Assembly: GCA_010645155.1 (NCBI GenBank)
Contig: JAAGOF010000188.1
Coordinates: 62,001-126,000 of the forward strand
Source: Tigriopus japonicus
Taxonomy: Eukaryota > Arthropoda > Copepoda > Harpacticoida > Harpacticidae
Length of the DNA: 64,000 nt
Direction: 5' to 3'
The translations under genes were made by a program, and so were the position numbers. Positions 12,860-41,055 of this stretch are shown one piece after another (positions within the stretch are counted from its first letter, which is position 1; each line of letters opens with the position of its first letter). The notes under the pieces were generated by a model. It saw nothing but the letters and a program-made list of their open reading frames with translations. It made no database searches and was not told the origin of the DNA.

Positions 12860-14108
12860 AAACGGAAATGCGAAACATAGGAAAGTTGAAAACTAGTTAA
12901 ACACATTTTAAGTTCTCATCTAAGGCATCTAGTACTATTTTTTATTTTCAAAAAGTTGGAAGTGGATTGGTTATGATTGGCACCGGGAAAAATGTTAGCT
13001 AAAAAGTTGTTAGATATTAAATATCTGCGCCAAAAAGCCGAAATGTTTGAAAAATAAGCTGGGTATTTTAAAAAACGTATTTTGGTGACAACGCCATTTC
13101 TTGGTAATTTTGACAGTGGGCACCAAGTTACCCAATATATAGTATTTGGTAAATGTTATGGGTCATTTTGAAGGCCCCTTGACTCCTAAATAACTGATTT
13201 AACGATGGAGTTTTCGATTCGTCCCCATACAGATGGCGCAATACTTTGCGTTTATGATGGTAGTTATGGTTGCAATTGTTAACTTTTAGAACAAACCCCC
13301 TTTGTGTAGACATTTTGGCACGTCTGATTCATCTTAGGCAGTTGTTCCATGTCTACAATCGAGAAAACATTACATGTCTCCTTGAAACATCCAAAATACT
13401 TAAGAAATATGGGGAAATATTTTTAAAATATAATTCCGTATCCTAGTTATGATTAAGAAGGGAATCACAGCACAAAATAAAATTACTTAAATTTGAAGCC
13501 TGGGTACATTTTTCGTGGCTTATCCGCTTAACAGCTTGGCCGCATATTCCCATGCTCCAGCCAACTACTCGAATTTTGAATCCTTTCGAAATTTGAATCT
13601 TTCGATTCAAATCAGAATTTCTAGCTTTCATGATGACTAAAGCAAGGATAAAAAATAAAAAAAACCAGAGGAAGAAGATTCTTTACCTCTTTAGCCCTAT
13701 TTGATAGATTTAACTTTTTCATCCAATCAGTTTTCACTTTTTCATCTGAGCTTTGATCTCCGGCCATTTTTTGGAATAAATATTCATCAAGTGCTTCCAT
13801 ATCTTGCGCTTTCGTGGAAATCTGTTGCTTTTGGGGGTCGATGCGTAAATGTCAGATCCAAGGATAATATCGAGAAATTGCATGTTTATCATTTCGAATC
13901 TTTTGCACCTCTGATTTTACTTATTTTTTACAAAATTTTCAGCTTTTTAAACATTTCCGAGAAACTGAAAGGAAATGATTGTTTTGTCAAGAACCACTGA
14001 ATTTCACTGGACTGAGAGGCGAATGAAAGGAATCATGATCTCTTGAAGGAACAAAGCAATTACGTTCTTCTGCAAATGAGAACTTGTCTTGGTTGACTTA
14101 AATTTGTC

Positions 14109-14320
14109 TTTCAATTTTCAGCTTTATCGAACGTCGTAGTCAAAAGTTATTCTCTGTCTAAGTTCAGTACAAATCCTACCGAGAATGGATGAACGAGCCC
14201 TTTTCTGGTAAACGTTTTACCACAAAAGGGCGAGCTCATTCATTCTATGCTCTCTTCAGTACATAAGTTTGAGAAGACACAACTTTTCACTCCAGCATTC
14301 GATTGAGCTGAAAATTGAAA
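14109..14320. mobile_element. Long imperfect palindrome, MITE-like
   Basis: The two arms share TTTCAATTTTCAGCT, ATCGAA, AAAAGTT and GCCCTTTT when the right arm is reverse-complemented, and together span almost the whole 212 bp. This is the structure of a foldback or MITE element. No target-site duplication is evident and no protein is encoded. Confidence 0.55.
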
Positions 14321-15456
14321 TACGTCGTCTACCGAATACAAGCCAGGTCTCGTTGGCAGAAGAATGCAATTGAATAATCTTTCTGGAAATCATAATTCTC
14401 ACCGCTAGCCTCCCACTCCAGTTTTCAGTGCTTCTTGGTTTTGTGCATGCTATTTTCTCAAAACAAACTTAACTTTCCGCTTGCAATTTTATAAAATATC
14501 TTTCAGTTCAAGCTTTCGAAAGAGTACAAAAGATGGTGTTAAGACCTAAAATACTACAAATCGAGTTAACTTCATAGAAAGTTCAATGTAATAAAATGGC
14601 AGCAACGAAACCGAGGCAATTAAAAAGTTAGCTTATTTGCCAAACCTGATCTCACACGTGTAGTTTTTTAGATTTACAATAGTAAAATTTTGAGCTTTAC
14701 AATTGAGCTCTAATTTATTTGTTTATTTTCGTTTAGTTTTGAGTTTACTTCGACATAATTACAATTATCTAAACTTTTCCCTTACTAAAATGCTCATTGC
14801 ATCAGTTTGATGTGTTACCTGGTTACTGATTTCCATGGATTTCGTTGCGTAGACGTACTTGTCTTAGCTTCGATTTGCCAACTTTTTTTTCGATTTTTTT
14901 CGCCTAAGCTTCAAGGTTTGGAAACCTGGGAAAGAAAAAAAGGATCCCTTGCCGTTCTTTTAGCCACGATCTCATGAAGTTTCGGAACACCCCGTGTAGA
15001 GTTAAGCTTTACGTTTCCTTTTATTTATTTTTTTTTGTCACTCCGAACCGAAACGTAAAAAAGTTAATTTGTAGACACTTTACTTGTGAAGGGCACTATG
15101 AGCACCTTCATTAAGCGGTTTCTGCTTAATATTTGTATATTGTTTGCAAAAACCTTGTTTTAGATACACGATTATTGTACTAATTAACTAAGATGGCGAC
15201 AGAGTACCATTTTCAATGCAATAAAAATGATTTCATTCCAATTCATTTTTATGTCGATGACACCCTGCAATTTTGCGTGAGTTATCAATAAATTCAATAA
15301 GATTTATGCCCTTGCCCAAACACAATATGTGAGAACATTTATGACGTGATTAAGAGCATCGTCTGCATCTTATCAGTTTTATCATTAACATCACGATAAG
15401 CATATATCCTAGATGACAAAGGAATGTGCAGAAAATAGTGAAACAGGATTTTAACA

Positions 15457-18424
15457 ATGAGGTTCCCTGGTCAAAAAGACCATGAAGTTACCAATCCTGG
15501 ACCTTCCGAAACTTCACCCTTCGCTCAAAATTTCAAAGACTATGACAAGGAGAGAAGAAGTAAGTAAAAAAACAACTCTTTGTTTACCCTTCACACTCAA
15601 ACAGCGGCCAAAATGACTATTTCCAGCCTTCTTGGTCAAAAACTTCATCCTCTATTCCACTCCCATGCGAGTCGTCTACACCATCATAATTTGCGTCCTC
15701 ATCGGTTTCGTGACGCCGTTGCTCCTAAACCGAAGTTTCGACTACTCTCCCCCAAGCAATCTGGTCACTGGTACATGTCACATTGAACTTGGGGTTCGCA
15801 CGAATTGCTTCCCAGAATCAGATGACGACAACATCACGGAAGCCATGTGCCTCGATCGGGGGTGTTGCTTTCAAGAACTCAATTTGGACGCCAATGCGTC
15901 CCTTTGCCATCATAGAATACCCTCGTCGCATCTTTTAAATGTGACCCAACAGACGGAGGACATGGTTCAACTTGTCAATTCTTACGGGAAAGTGACCTGG
16001 CCCGATGTGAAAGTGGACAAACCGGCAGTCATGGCTCGACAAGTTTCTCCTGGTCACGTGGGTATCCTGTTCTTTGATGAGGATAATCCCGTTGACCTGG
16101 GACTGGGTAACAATACCGTTATGGACCAAGTGCAGCTGAGATATCAGGGTGACGCCAAAGATGACCAAAGATTGCGGTTTCAAGTCTCCAAGGATGACAA
16201 GTTCTTGCTAGATCTTAGCTATGGGCCTATTATCCTTGGAGAAACCTATTCCGAACTGTCATTGTTACTTCCATTTCCTTTGGTTTATGGCCTAGGAAGT
16301 CATCCGTTTTCATTCGAAGGCCAAAATGTTTTCCAAACGCAAACTTTATACAATACCGAGAGGATGATTTACCATTCACATCCATTTTTTATGGGTCTAG
16401 ATGGTAATCGGAACTTTTATGGAGTGTATGTGGAATCAGAGACGCCCCTAACTATTGAAGTGTTGCCAGGTTTAAATAATCTAAGCCCCTTGATCGTGTT
16501 TCATTCCATGGGAGGCTATATTTGCTTGCACATTTATGAAGGCCCCATGCCTCAAGATGTGAGCCGTCAATTGGCCTTTCACCTGGGACAACCAAAGTTG
16601 CCACCAAAATGGGCCTTGGGGTACCACATTTGCCGTAATACGGGAGACACCAAGGAGTTTAAGGCCTCTGTTCAAGGAATGGCTGATGGGGGAATCCCAT
16701 TTGACTCAGATTGTATTGACGAGAGCCTTTATCCAACCTCTTTCGAGTTGGGAGTCTCAAACGCCAATTTAGAGTCTGCCCTCACAATTCTGAAAGACAA
16801 TGGGAAGAAGTTTGTTCCAAAACAGAATCCAATGGTTCTAGTTGGTGGCCCGTTTCACACTGGGGAGAGCTTTATCATGTGGAATGGAACCGGGGAGTAC
16901 CAAGGCATCTTGGGCGATGACTTGGTGGTGCTACCAGATTTTAGTCATCCTGATGTCGGAACTTGGTGGACCACTTCATACGAAACAATGCAAAGCAAGT
17001 TGAGTGTCCCTATCAGTGGAATGACTTTGGCACACAATAGTCCTCTGATTGAGACCGATCCTTTGGAATTTGATTGCAATCTGGAGGAGTTGTTCTTCAT
17101 CCCCAAGAAGCTCAACAACACTATCGACTTGTATTCTGTTTGTCCCATTGCTGAACACATGGAAGGTTCCCATCTTACCCAACACACTAAATACCCCTCA
17201 GATCACATGGCATTGGCTGATGTTCCGAACACCTACAGCTTTTCAGAGTATTCATCCCCTGGCCTTTCTGCTCATGGAGGTGTGATTGCCTCTGCTGTTC
17301 ATCCCACTTGGTCCAACATGAAGGCTAATCTCAAGGAGGTCTTGGAATTAGGCCTTGTTGGCAACCCTGTGGTCGCCATGAATCCTTGTGGTGTCCTGGG
17401 GGCGACGCCTTTGAATACCTCTATGGTATTGGACCAAATTTGCCTACGGTGGTATCAAATGGCATCACTCATGCCTGCCATGTACAGCTTTTACGGAAAT
17501 GAACAGATGAACCGACTTCCATATAAATTCATCGGATCGTACAGAGATTGGATCCAGCATTCCATAGAACAGAGATATAAACTCCTGCCTTACTTGCATA
17601 CATTGGCCCATTTAGGCTCAACTTCTGGCACCCCTATTGTTCGTCCACTATTCTACGAATTCCCAGATGATCCTAATACCTTCAGGAACTATGAACAATT
17701 CATGTTGGGGAATGGAATCCTCGTGAGTCCAATGATGGAACTTGGATCTACCCAATTGGAGGCTTACATTCCTTTTGGAACCTGGTTTGGTCTGTGGTCT
17801 GGACAGAAAATCCAAGGTATCGGAGATTGGACACTCCTTGAAGATAATCCCTTCCAAATAACATCCCACCTCAAAGCGGGAACCATACTTCCAGGATTGG
17901 TAAGGGGTTTGGCCACAAAATAACAAGTTGTCAGCTAAAGTTGGTTTTCCTTTTTCCTTTAGGAAGATCCATACATGAGTGTGGAGGAAAGTTACCTCAA
18001 CAGTAACTACAGTCTTATGGTTGGCCTTGGATGTGACAAATCGCCACGATCTCCTCGTGCTATACAATGCAAGGCTACAGGAACCATGTATATTGATGAA
18101 ATCGACACATCTTTAACGTTTGAAGCTAGTGCTGATGAAGTATCGGGTTCCTTGATCATTAACGAATTATCTCCAATCGGTGAATGCATAGAGGATGGAA
18201 TCACTTCAATAAGCAGTGTTATCATCTATGACGTGAACCCCATGCCCAAGAGGGTCAAACTGTCTTATTTGGACTCAGATCTTGAAGTGAGCGACAATCC
18301 GTTCAATGCTGGATCTGATTTTGGCATTGCTTATTTCGATGAGAGTGTTGGACGACTCCAGATTACGAAAATTGATTTGAATTGGTGTTTGGCAGACCAC
18401 CTCCAACTTGAATGGATTTTCTAA
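15457..18424 (+). CDS. Membrane trefoil/GH31 protein, probable pseudo-glucosidase
   Basis: Exons 15457-15559, 15627-17899 and 17963-18424 join in frame to 945 aa. The first exon gives a short polar tail (MRFPGQKDHEV). A hydrophobic helix at about residues 49-68 without a signal cleavage context suggests a type II anchor, as in sucrase-isomaltase. A P-type trefoil follows with all six cysteines (85, 95, 109, 114, 115, 128). The rest is a GH31 barrel: YGLGSHPF, WALGYHICR, the LVGNPVVAMNPCG block, CLRWYQMASLMPAM, and a beta C-terminal region. Active-site residues are altered: the usual WIDMNEP reads FDCNLEE (Asp517 may persist), the acid/base Asp before WSS is Pro594 by my alignment, and GADVCG is AMNPCG. 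I therefore infer a non-hydrolytic or changed function. The frame is intact over 945 codons, so it is not a decaying pseudogene. Confidence 0.92.
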
Positions 18425-19220
18425 GCATTTGTGTAGTATTGAAGGAAATTATAGTGTATGGTATTGTGTCTGTCACAAAGCTTTTATTCACGTACAAAGA
18501 ATTTCGCGGTCAAATCCAAGGTTGCTAAGGTGAGAAGGAGGATTTTTTTAAGAAGGAAAATAGCATATGTACATGTGGTGAAGAGTCAAAATTATGGACA
18601 GAATGGAAATACTGAGTCATTTCAAACTACTCTCATTACTTTCAAAGGGGGCAGAGGGGCTGGGTGGTATAAATATTTGTATAAGAGGTTGCATGAAGCA
18701 GGGGGAGGGGGTTGCTGAGACATTCCAGGGAAATATGATGTGTGCTTGATTGATGAGTGATCTCCTCAAGAGTCTTCTTACAAAAAGACGGTTTATAATT
18801 AAGCTCTTTCGTCAGGATAGCCAAAATGCCAAAATTCATGGGGTCAAACCAAGCCAGAAAAGTAGGCCGGGACCACAACTGCAAGAATATGTTGTTGTTA
18901 CTGATGAAGATGCTGTTGTTGCTGTTGATGATGATGATGATGATGATAATGTTGACCAGATATCACAGAGGTATATTCTTTTCCAATCAATACTCGTCGT
19001 ATGTGTGTGTAGTAGTACGTAGTTTACAAATTCGCCTCTCACACTGTGAAAACGGGGGAATGTGTTTCAACGAAATTTTTGTCTAATATCTGCCTCCATC
19101 CAGACATGGTATCACAGTGTTTTGTTCTGGAATTTCTGTAAAATAAATGGGTGGTTGTGATGATGGGGATCCAAAACATGGTTTCATCGTGACGCATATT
19201 CGACAAACAGTACTTTTTCA
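18425..19220. other. Convergent 3' region of glycosidase-like gene and ovo
   Basis: The two genes end facing each other 796 bases apart, so this holds both 3' UTRs. A minus-strand AATAAA (18483-18488) would serve ovo and a plus-strand AATAAA (19142-19147) could serve the glycosidase-like gene. If both are used, the transcripts overlap antisense. A GAT microsatellite sits in the middle. Confidence 0.5.
18924..18949. repeat. (GAT)n microsatellite
   Basis: About seven to eight consecutive GAT units next to GTT-rich sequence, in the probable ovo 3' UTR. Confidence 0.85.
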
Positions 19221-35787
<16,567 letters not shown>

Positions 35788-38700
35788 GTTGAAGTAAAAT
35801 AACGGTGCGGGTTTACAAAGAAACTAAATAACAACACGGACGGTCAGGATCTTCTCAAGCACAGACGGATTGAATCACTCCACACATGTATATACAAAAC
35901 CGAATTAAGCACTCCACAAAAAGACGGAGAGAACTAAAGCACTTTTTTTCTTCTTTCAAATTTTGATCACATCGTTCTTGTCAAAATGAACTCGCGAATT
36001 GTTCCAATGGGCCAACGAAACACAAAACGAGAGAGATGCGCTTGAGTCAATCTCCATCGACCGTCTGTATGCCAAACCCAACTTGCCTTTTTTCTTCCCA
36101 GGGATCCCTTCTGAGTGTGATCATGAAATTTGCCGGCGTCGTTCGTGCCCTTCCGCTGTCGCCGTCCCTCGCAGCCACGAACGAACGATGATTTGGAGCC
36201 CTGGCGAAGAGGGGATCCCACCTGACTACTACAATTGTCGAGTCCCCGTGGATTAGAGGGGGGCCAAGAGGGAAGAAGGGGGGAAGCTTGTCCGTTCGAA
36301 AAGCCCCCTTGTCGCCTTCTTCTGGATGATAGAAGTACGGTGTCGCATTGCACTCGTGATGCTCCGTCGAGGTACCTCAGAGATAGCCCGGTTTGAGAGG
36401 TGCAAGAACGGTTCCTTGCAAGAGCCCCTTTAGATTCCAACGGGCCTGCCACCTTTGGTATGACTTGTAGAGTTTACTGCAATACAGAAATAATGTGCCT
36501 GAAGACCTCTTCTTTATTTGTACGACCAGAGTAAATACTAGAATGGCAGTTAAAGCTCTGATCAAGTTTTTTTTAATTCGGAATATTTACAAATCCGCCG
36601 CAAAGAGAAGACTTTTGCAACGTGGAAAAATCAATCGTTGAACTCTCCAAAATTAAGACTTTACCCAAATATCATGATTCTTGACTAATCTATAATTTTC
36701 CCTTAACAGTATTGAAGTCCCGACAAACGAATCTTTTTTTTTCCCTGGACTTACCTCGGCAGAGCTGTTTCATACGCCTACTGTGCGTCGTCAAGCTGCC
36801 TTGAAACCAAGATCTGTGGTCTGTACTTACTCCATCCATCCACGCATTGTGAAGTGTACGTACGTACGTATATATCCAGTGGATAGCGCGAAGGTGCCTT
36901 TTTAGCGATAGAATTATCTCTCTTGTGAGACTGAGTGCTTCCAGCCATTGAGTAACTACCTCATACAGTACGTATCTACAGTCAGTGTTTAAGCCAACTA
37001 GATTCAAGGGCAAGTTGGAGTTGAATCAAACTTCAAGTCTATCACCATTCACTAGTGATCTTATCGTCATTAGACATGGACTGAGGAGGTCCAAATTGTA
37101 CTGTAGTTTTCGTTCGTTGTAATCTCAAGCTGTGGACAGTCCCCTTGTCCCAAAAAAGGAACCTAAAGCTGCCTATTTGCTAAGGAAGGCGCTTTTCATG
37201 GACGCTCGTTTTTTATAACGGCAGGGTCAACTGTAACGATGCATGCAGGTATAACTATACGGTTTTAGGCCTGACTGGTTTGGTAGTGGCAATGAATTTC
37301 AGGGTTACAACCATTCTCGAAGGAAACTCAAGTCTCCGAGTGCGATTGGCTGACGCTCATTTGGTATTCATCTAACTTCTAACTGGTTGGAACTGAGCGA
37401 GAAAAAACAAAAATGCCATGAATTCTTAAGAAGAAGACCGCAGACAATGAGTGTTCAATACTGCGAAAACGAAAGGAAACGAAGGCGTGCAAAAGAAAAA
37501 GAGTCATTTGGGTTTTTACGACGTACAATTCGTGTTTGGACACCCAACCAAAATCTGGCTTGGATTGGCAAAGCCAATGAATGTCAAGGGTGAGACTCTG
37601 GTCATTCAGTCAGGAAATTGGGCAATGATGTTGCTTCTTTTTATATTTAAACGACATTTAACGCCTCAAATCGTCAATGACTACCGACAACACCGCGAAG
37701 GCTCGTGGCTGGAAGTGACGAATCGCGTCTATATAGGAAACGCTTACAGTACTTCTGGCGACAAATCGAGCTCATACTATTACGTATGTACTAAATAGGC
37801 TCAAGTGTAGATACTGCGGCACGTACGACGTTGGAGAAGGGGGCCCTCATACCGGAATTGTAATGGATGTAGTCGAATTCGAAATGCCTATTTTGTGTTT
37901 GTCTACAGTGGGAAATAGAGTAGGAAGGTGCAGGAATTTATTCTGAATGCCTAGCTGAGCTAAGGATCTTGGGAGTTTTTCAAAGTGTCAAATTAGAAAA
38001 TCTTCACCTCTTATACTAAAATCGTACTCTTTGATTGTACGCTCTAAACACTTCAAATCAGACTTGTAACGATCACAAATGTTATGGAATTTCAGGTGCA
38101 GTACATTTTGAACAAACAAGGAAATTTTGCGATGAGTTGTTTCTTGACATATCTAATGGTGGCCAAAAACAAACTTGAGGCATTATTTTCTTGTCCAAGA
38201 AATAAAAAAAGCGGCTGAATTGGACTTGACAATCGAATATATTGTAATTAATACTCGTAATATCTATTGAACAATACACACCATTATTTTAAAGGTTCAG
38301 ATGACAAGTCGTGTGGGTACGTATGTCGAAAATCAATTTGAATATTTTTGATTGTGAGGTTTCTTTCTCATAGATATATCGCTATCATTTCATATTATAA
38401 CACAAATGATTTTTAGGACGTAGGACCATTTTAGGTTTATCATAAGATTTCTCCTCCGGTTGATTGAAACAGGTAGGTGGATGATCAAAATATATAAAAA
38501 AGCATGAAATAAACCAATCTTATCCATCCTCTAAGAGGTTTTTAGGAGTTCCGCCAGCTTTACATAACCCTTTAAATTACCCTTATGTGTCAGGTTCATT
38601 TCAATCAAAGAGAAGTTTAATTCCTTTAATGAGAAGAAAGATTCTGTTATAATTTGTTTCTATTTCATTGTTGAATATTTTATTAGGGGTCTTTTTTATT

Positions 38701-39610
38701 GCTTTCAATCCGTCGTCAATGTGCTTTCCATATATTTACAAATCCACCGATGGATTTTGACAGAGAGTAATTTGTATTGTTCCACATGTTAACCGTAATA
38801 TTACCATTTATTGCATTTCATTGATTTATTTTTGGCAAGAACAGATTTTTTTTTTCAATTTCAGGCCAAGACAACTTTCTTTTCCCTGAAAGTTGCGAAA
38901 TGTTGAATAATTTGGGTGCAAAGTCGCGTTTTCATTTGGATTTCAAATCCAGCTCCAATCAAAATGAAATTGAGTTATTTAAACAAGATAATGTGGTGAG
39001 GATTTTGCACCTGTTGTCCAATTTGGACCCACAACAGCTATTTTTCTTCAACAAAGACCGAGATTACAAAGAAATTGCTTGGCTCCGTCCAACTATTTTG
39101 CACTTATCATGATAACTACTGTACATGTATGTCGTACACATACGAAGTTATGTTCATTATCTTGAGCCCATTGGAAAAGTTGCGAAATAGTTCCACTTTA
39201 TTTCTGAACTTATTCATGATTTTAGAACCATGGTAACCCACAGAAGAAAACCATCTTGCCACTGGTGCAAAACATTGTTTTGATCCAATCATTGCACCGT
39301 TATTAGTCCTCTTACCACCAGGAAACATAGGCTTTTGGTAAACATTATTTGTTGAAAAAGAAGTTATTTTTATATTGTTTGCAATGCATTCGAATTCCTT
39401 TTCAACATGTGACAAGTAAGGTCGACATTTTCATAAATTCCCATTGAAGGGAGAACCATAAGAAAGATATACATGGTTGCTTTGAATCAGAGTCTACAAA
39501 ACTTTGAGGTGGCATTGTGACAAAACAAGATGATTGACATAATTGGTGGTCTAACTTAAATAGTAATGGTGCATACCTAACATTTTGTTTCACTCGTCTA
39601 GACTCTAGAG

Positions 39611-39803
39611 CAGGGGTCGGCAACCCCTTTTGGTAGGTTCAGGGGCCTACAAATTAACGATAAAAGAGCTTTGGGCCCACGAGTACAGTATTATGGATGT
39701 CTGGCAGACCCATATTTTTGGACTTTCTCCATAACTCCTGGGCCCACGAAAGACCACCCTTGGGTCCACATGTGGGCTGCAGCCCACCTGTTGCCAACTC
39801 CTG
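39611..39803. mobile_element. hAT-type MITE, CAGGGGTCGGCAACC ends
   Basis: The 193-bp element begins CAGGGGTCGGCAACC and its other end, reverse-complemented, reads CAGGAGTTGGCAACA, matching at 12 of 15. An 8-bp duplication CTCTAGAG flanks it (39603-39610 and 39804-39811). CAGGGGTSGGCAA-type termini and 8-bp duplications are typical of Charlie-like hAT elements. The inside has no transposase and contains repeated GGGCCCACGA motifs. Confidence 0.9.
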
Positions 39804-40900
39804 CTCTAGAGAATTCAAGCAATATTAGTCTTGCTAGTGTGCCCTTAAAATAGGTTTTTTTTACGCGCTTGAATGTGCGTACCTCTGTCGCAGCATCACT
39901 TTTATACAAAATCATAGTTTCTCATCGAATAAACCAATTCTAAATATATTGCCTGAAGACTGTCAAAGCTGTTTCTTTCATTTGGAGCATGTAGAATATA
40001 ACGAGTTAAGAGAAAAGCATATTTTTGTTTGGAACTCTGAAACGTGACAACCCTGTAGCAAACCCCTGAAAGGCTCGGTGAGATTTTAGTTAAAACAATT
40101 ATAAAAAAATGACATGTGTTGACATGTCTATAAACGAATCAAACTGGCATAACATAAATGCAAATTTAAATTCTTGCCAACAAAGTGTTTCCTCAAAATC
40201 ATTAAAAGAATCACTCGCTTCCAAGTCCTGTGACTTACAAATTTCGATACGTTGTTTATCACGGACGGAGAAATGTTTTATGCTAAAATTCAACCAACAA
40301 CTTGTCAACAACAGCTTGTCTTATCAATCTTATCAAAATGAAAGAATTGACTTGAATGGGATTCGATAAATAAAAGAAATCCATTACTAAACGCCTGAGC
40401 GGAGGCTTCCATGTCTTATGTTTTCTTTGCCTACTCCTAAATAGAGAAGGTGATACAAAGGCTGGCCAATAAAATTTATGAATACCCGACCAACACCGAC
40501 AGTCTGTGACGTTATCCAACATGCGGGGAGCACAGATCATATAATGACTAGATGTCGCATTGGCCCGTTCCTTCGGCGAGAGAAAAGGGACACCACTTGG
40601 CCTAGCTGCGCTAGCTTCAAAATCTCAGGGCGACCGCGTGCTCTGAAGTAACGACGCTCGCTTGCGTCGAGAACAAAGTACGTACGGTGCGTTGAGTTTA
40701 ATCAGGATTTGGCCACGCTGGCAAAATTTTGAAAATTTTGAAATTCCCACCATTTTCGGGTGTAGTGTTATGTACCAGCTGATGAAGCAAAGTTGTCCCC
40801 CTTTTTCTCGCACGAAGCGAGGTCTAGCCATTTTATGGTTTGGCTTCCCCGCCAAAGTTCATGATTAAAAGAAAAGGAGGTTGCAAGGTAGGGTCATCAC

Positions 40901-41055
40901 TAAGGCTCGGAGACATATTCAGTTTTTCTGTGGAGCAGAAATTCCAGACGTTCCAAGGAGAAGGGTCAGCTGACGATCAGCCAACAGCAAACACTACGTT
41001 GTGAAACGTCTGGGATTCTGCTCCACAGCAAAACTGAATATTTATCCGAGGCTTA
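40901..41055. mobile_element. Palindromic hAT-like MITE, copy 1
   Basis: The 155-bp element starts TAAGGCTCGG and ends CCGAGGCTTA. The inverted arms continue through ATTCAGTTTT, CTGTGGAGCAGAA and CCAGACGTT. It is flanked by an 8-bp duplication GTCATCAC (40893-40900 and 41056-41063). The centre carries GTCAGCTGACGATCAGC. It has no coding capacity. A diverged relative lies at 51800-51957. Confidence 0.88.

Larger units (their letters stand above)
12252..15456. other. Intergenic DNA, 3' UTR plus promoter region
   Basis: No open frame here resembles a protein family. It should contain the 3' UTR of the upstream PP6 subunit gene and the promoter of the glycosidase-like gene. Base composition is AT-rich with poly-A and poly-T runs. 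The only structure I could define is the palindromic element at 14109-14320. Confidence 0.6.

Noticed and set aside
18750..19022. Plus-strand frame with an Asp run
   Set aside because: The acidic run is a translation of the GAT microsatellite in UTR sequence.
35967..36452. 161-codon minus-strand open frame upstream of the ovo first exon
   Set aside because: Low-complexity composition rich in Arg, Ser and Gly, no known motif. More likely 5' UTR or promoter DNA.
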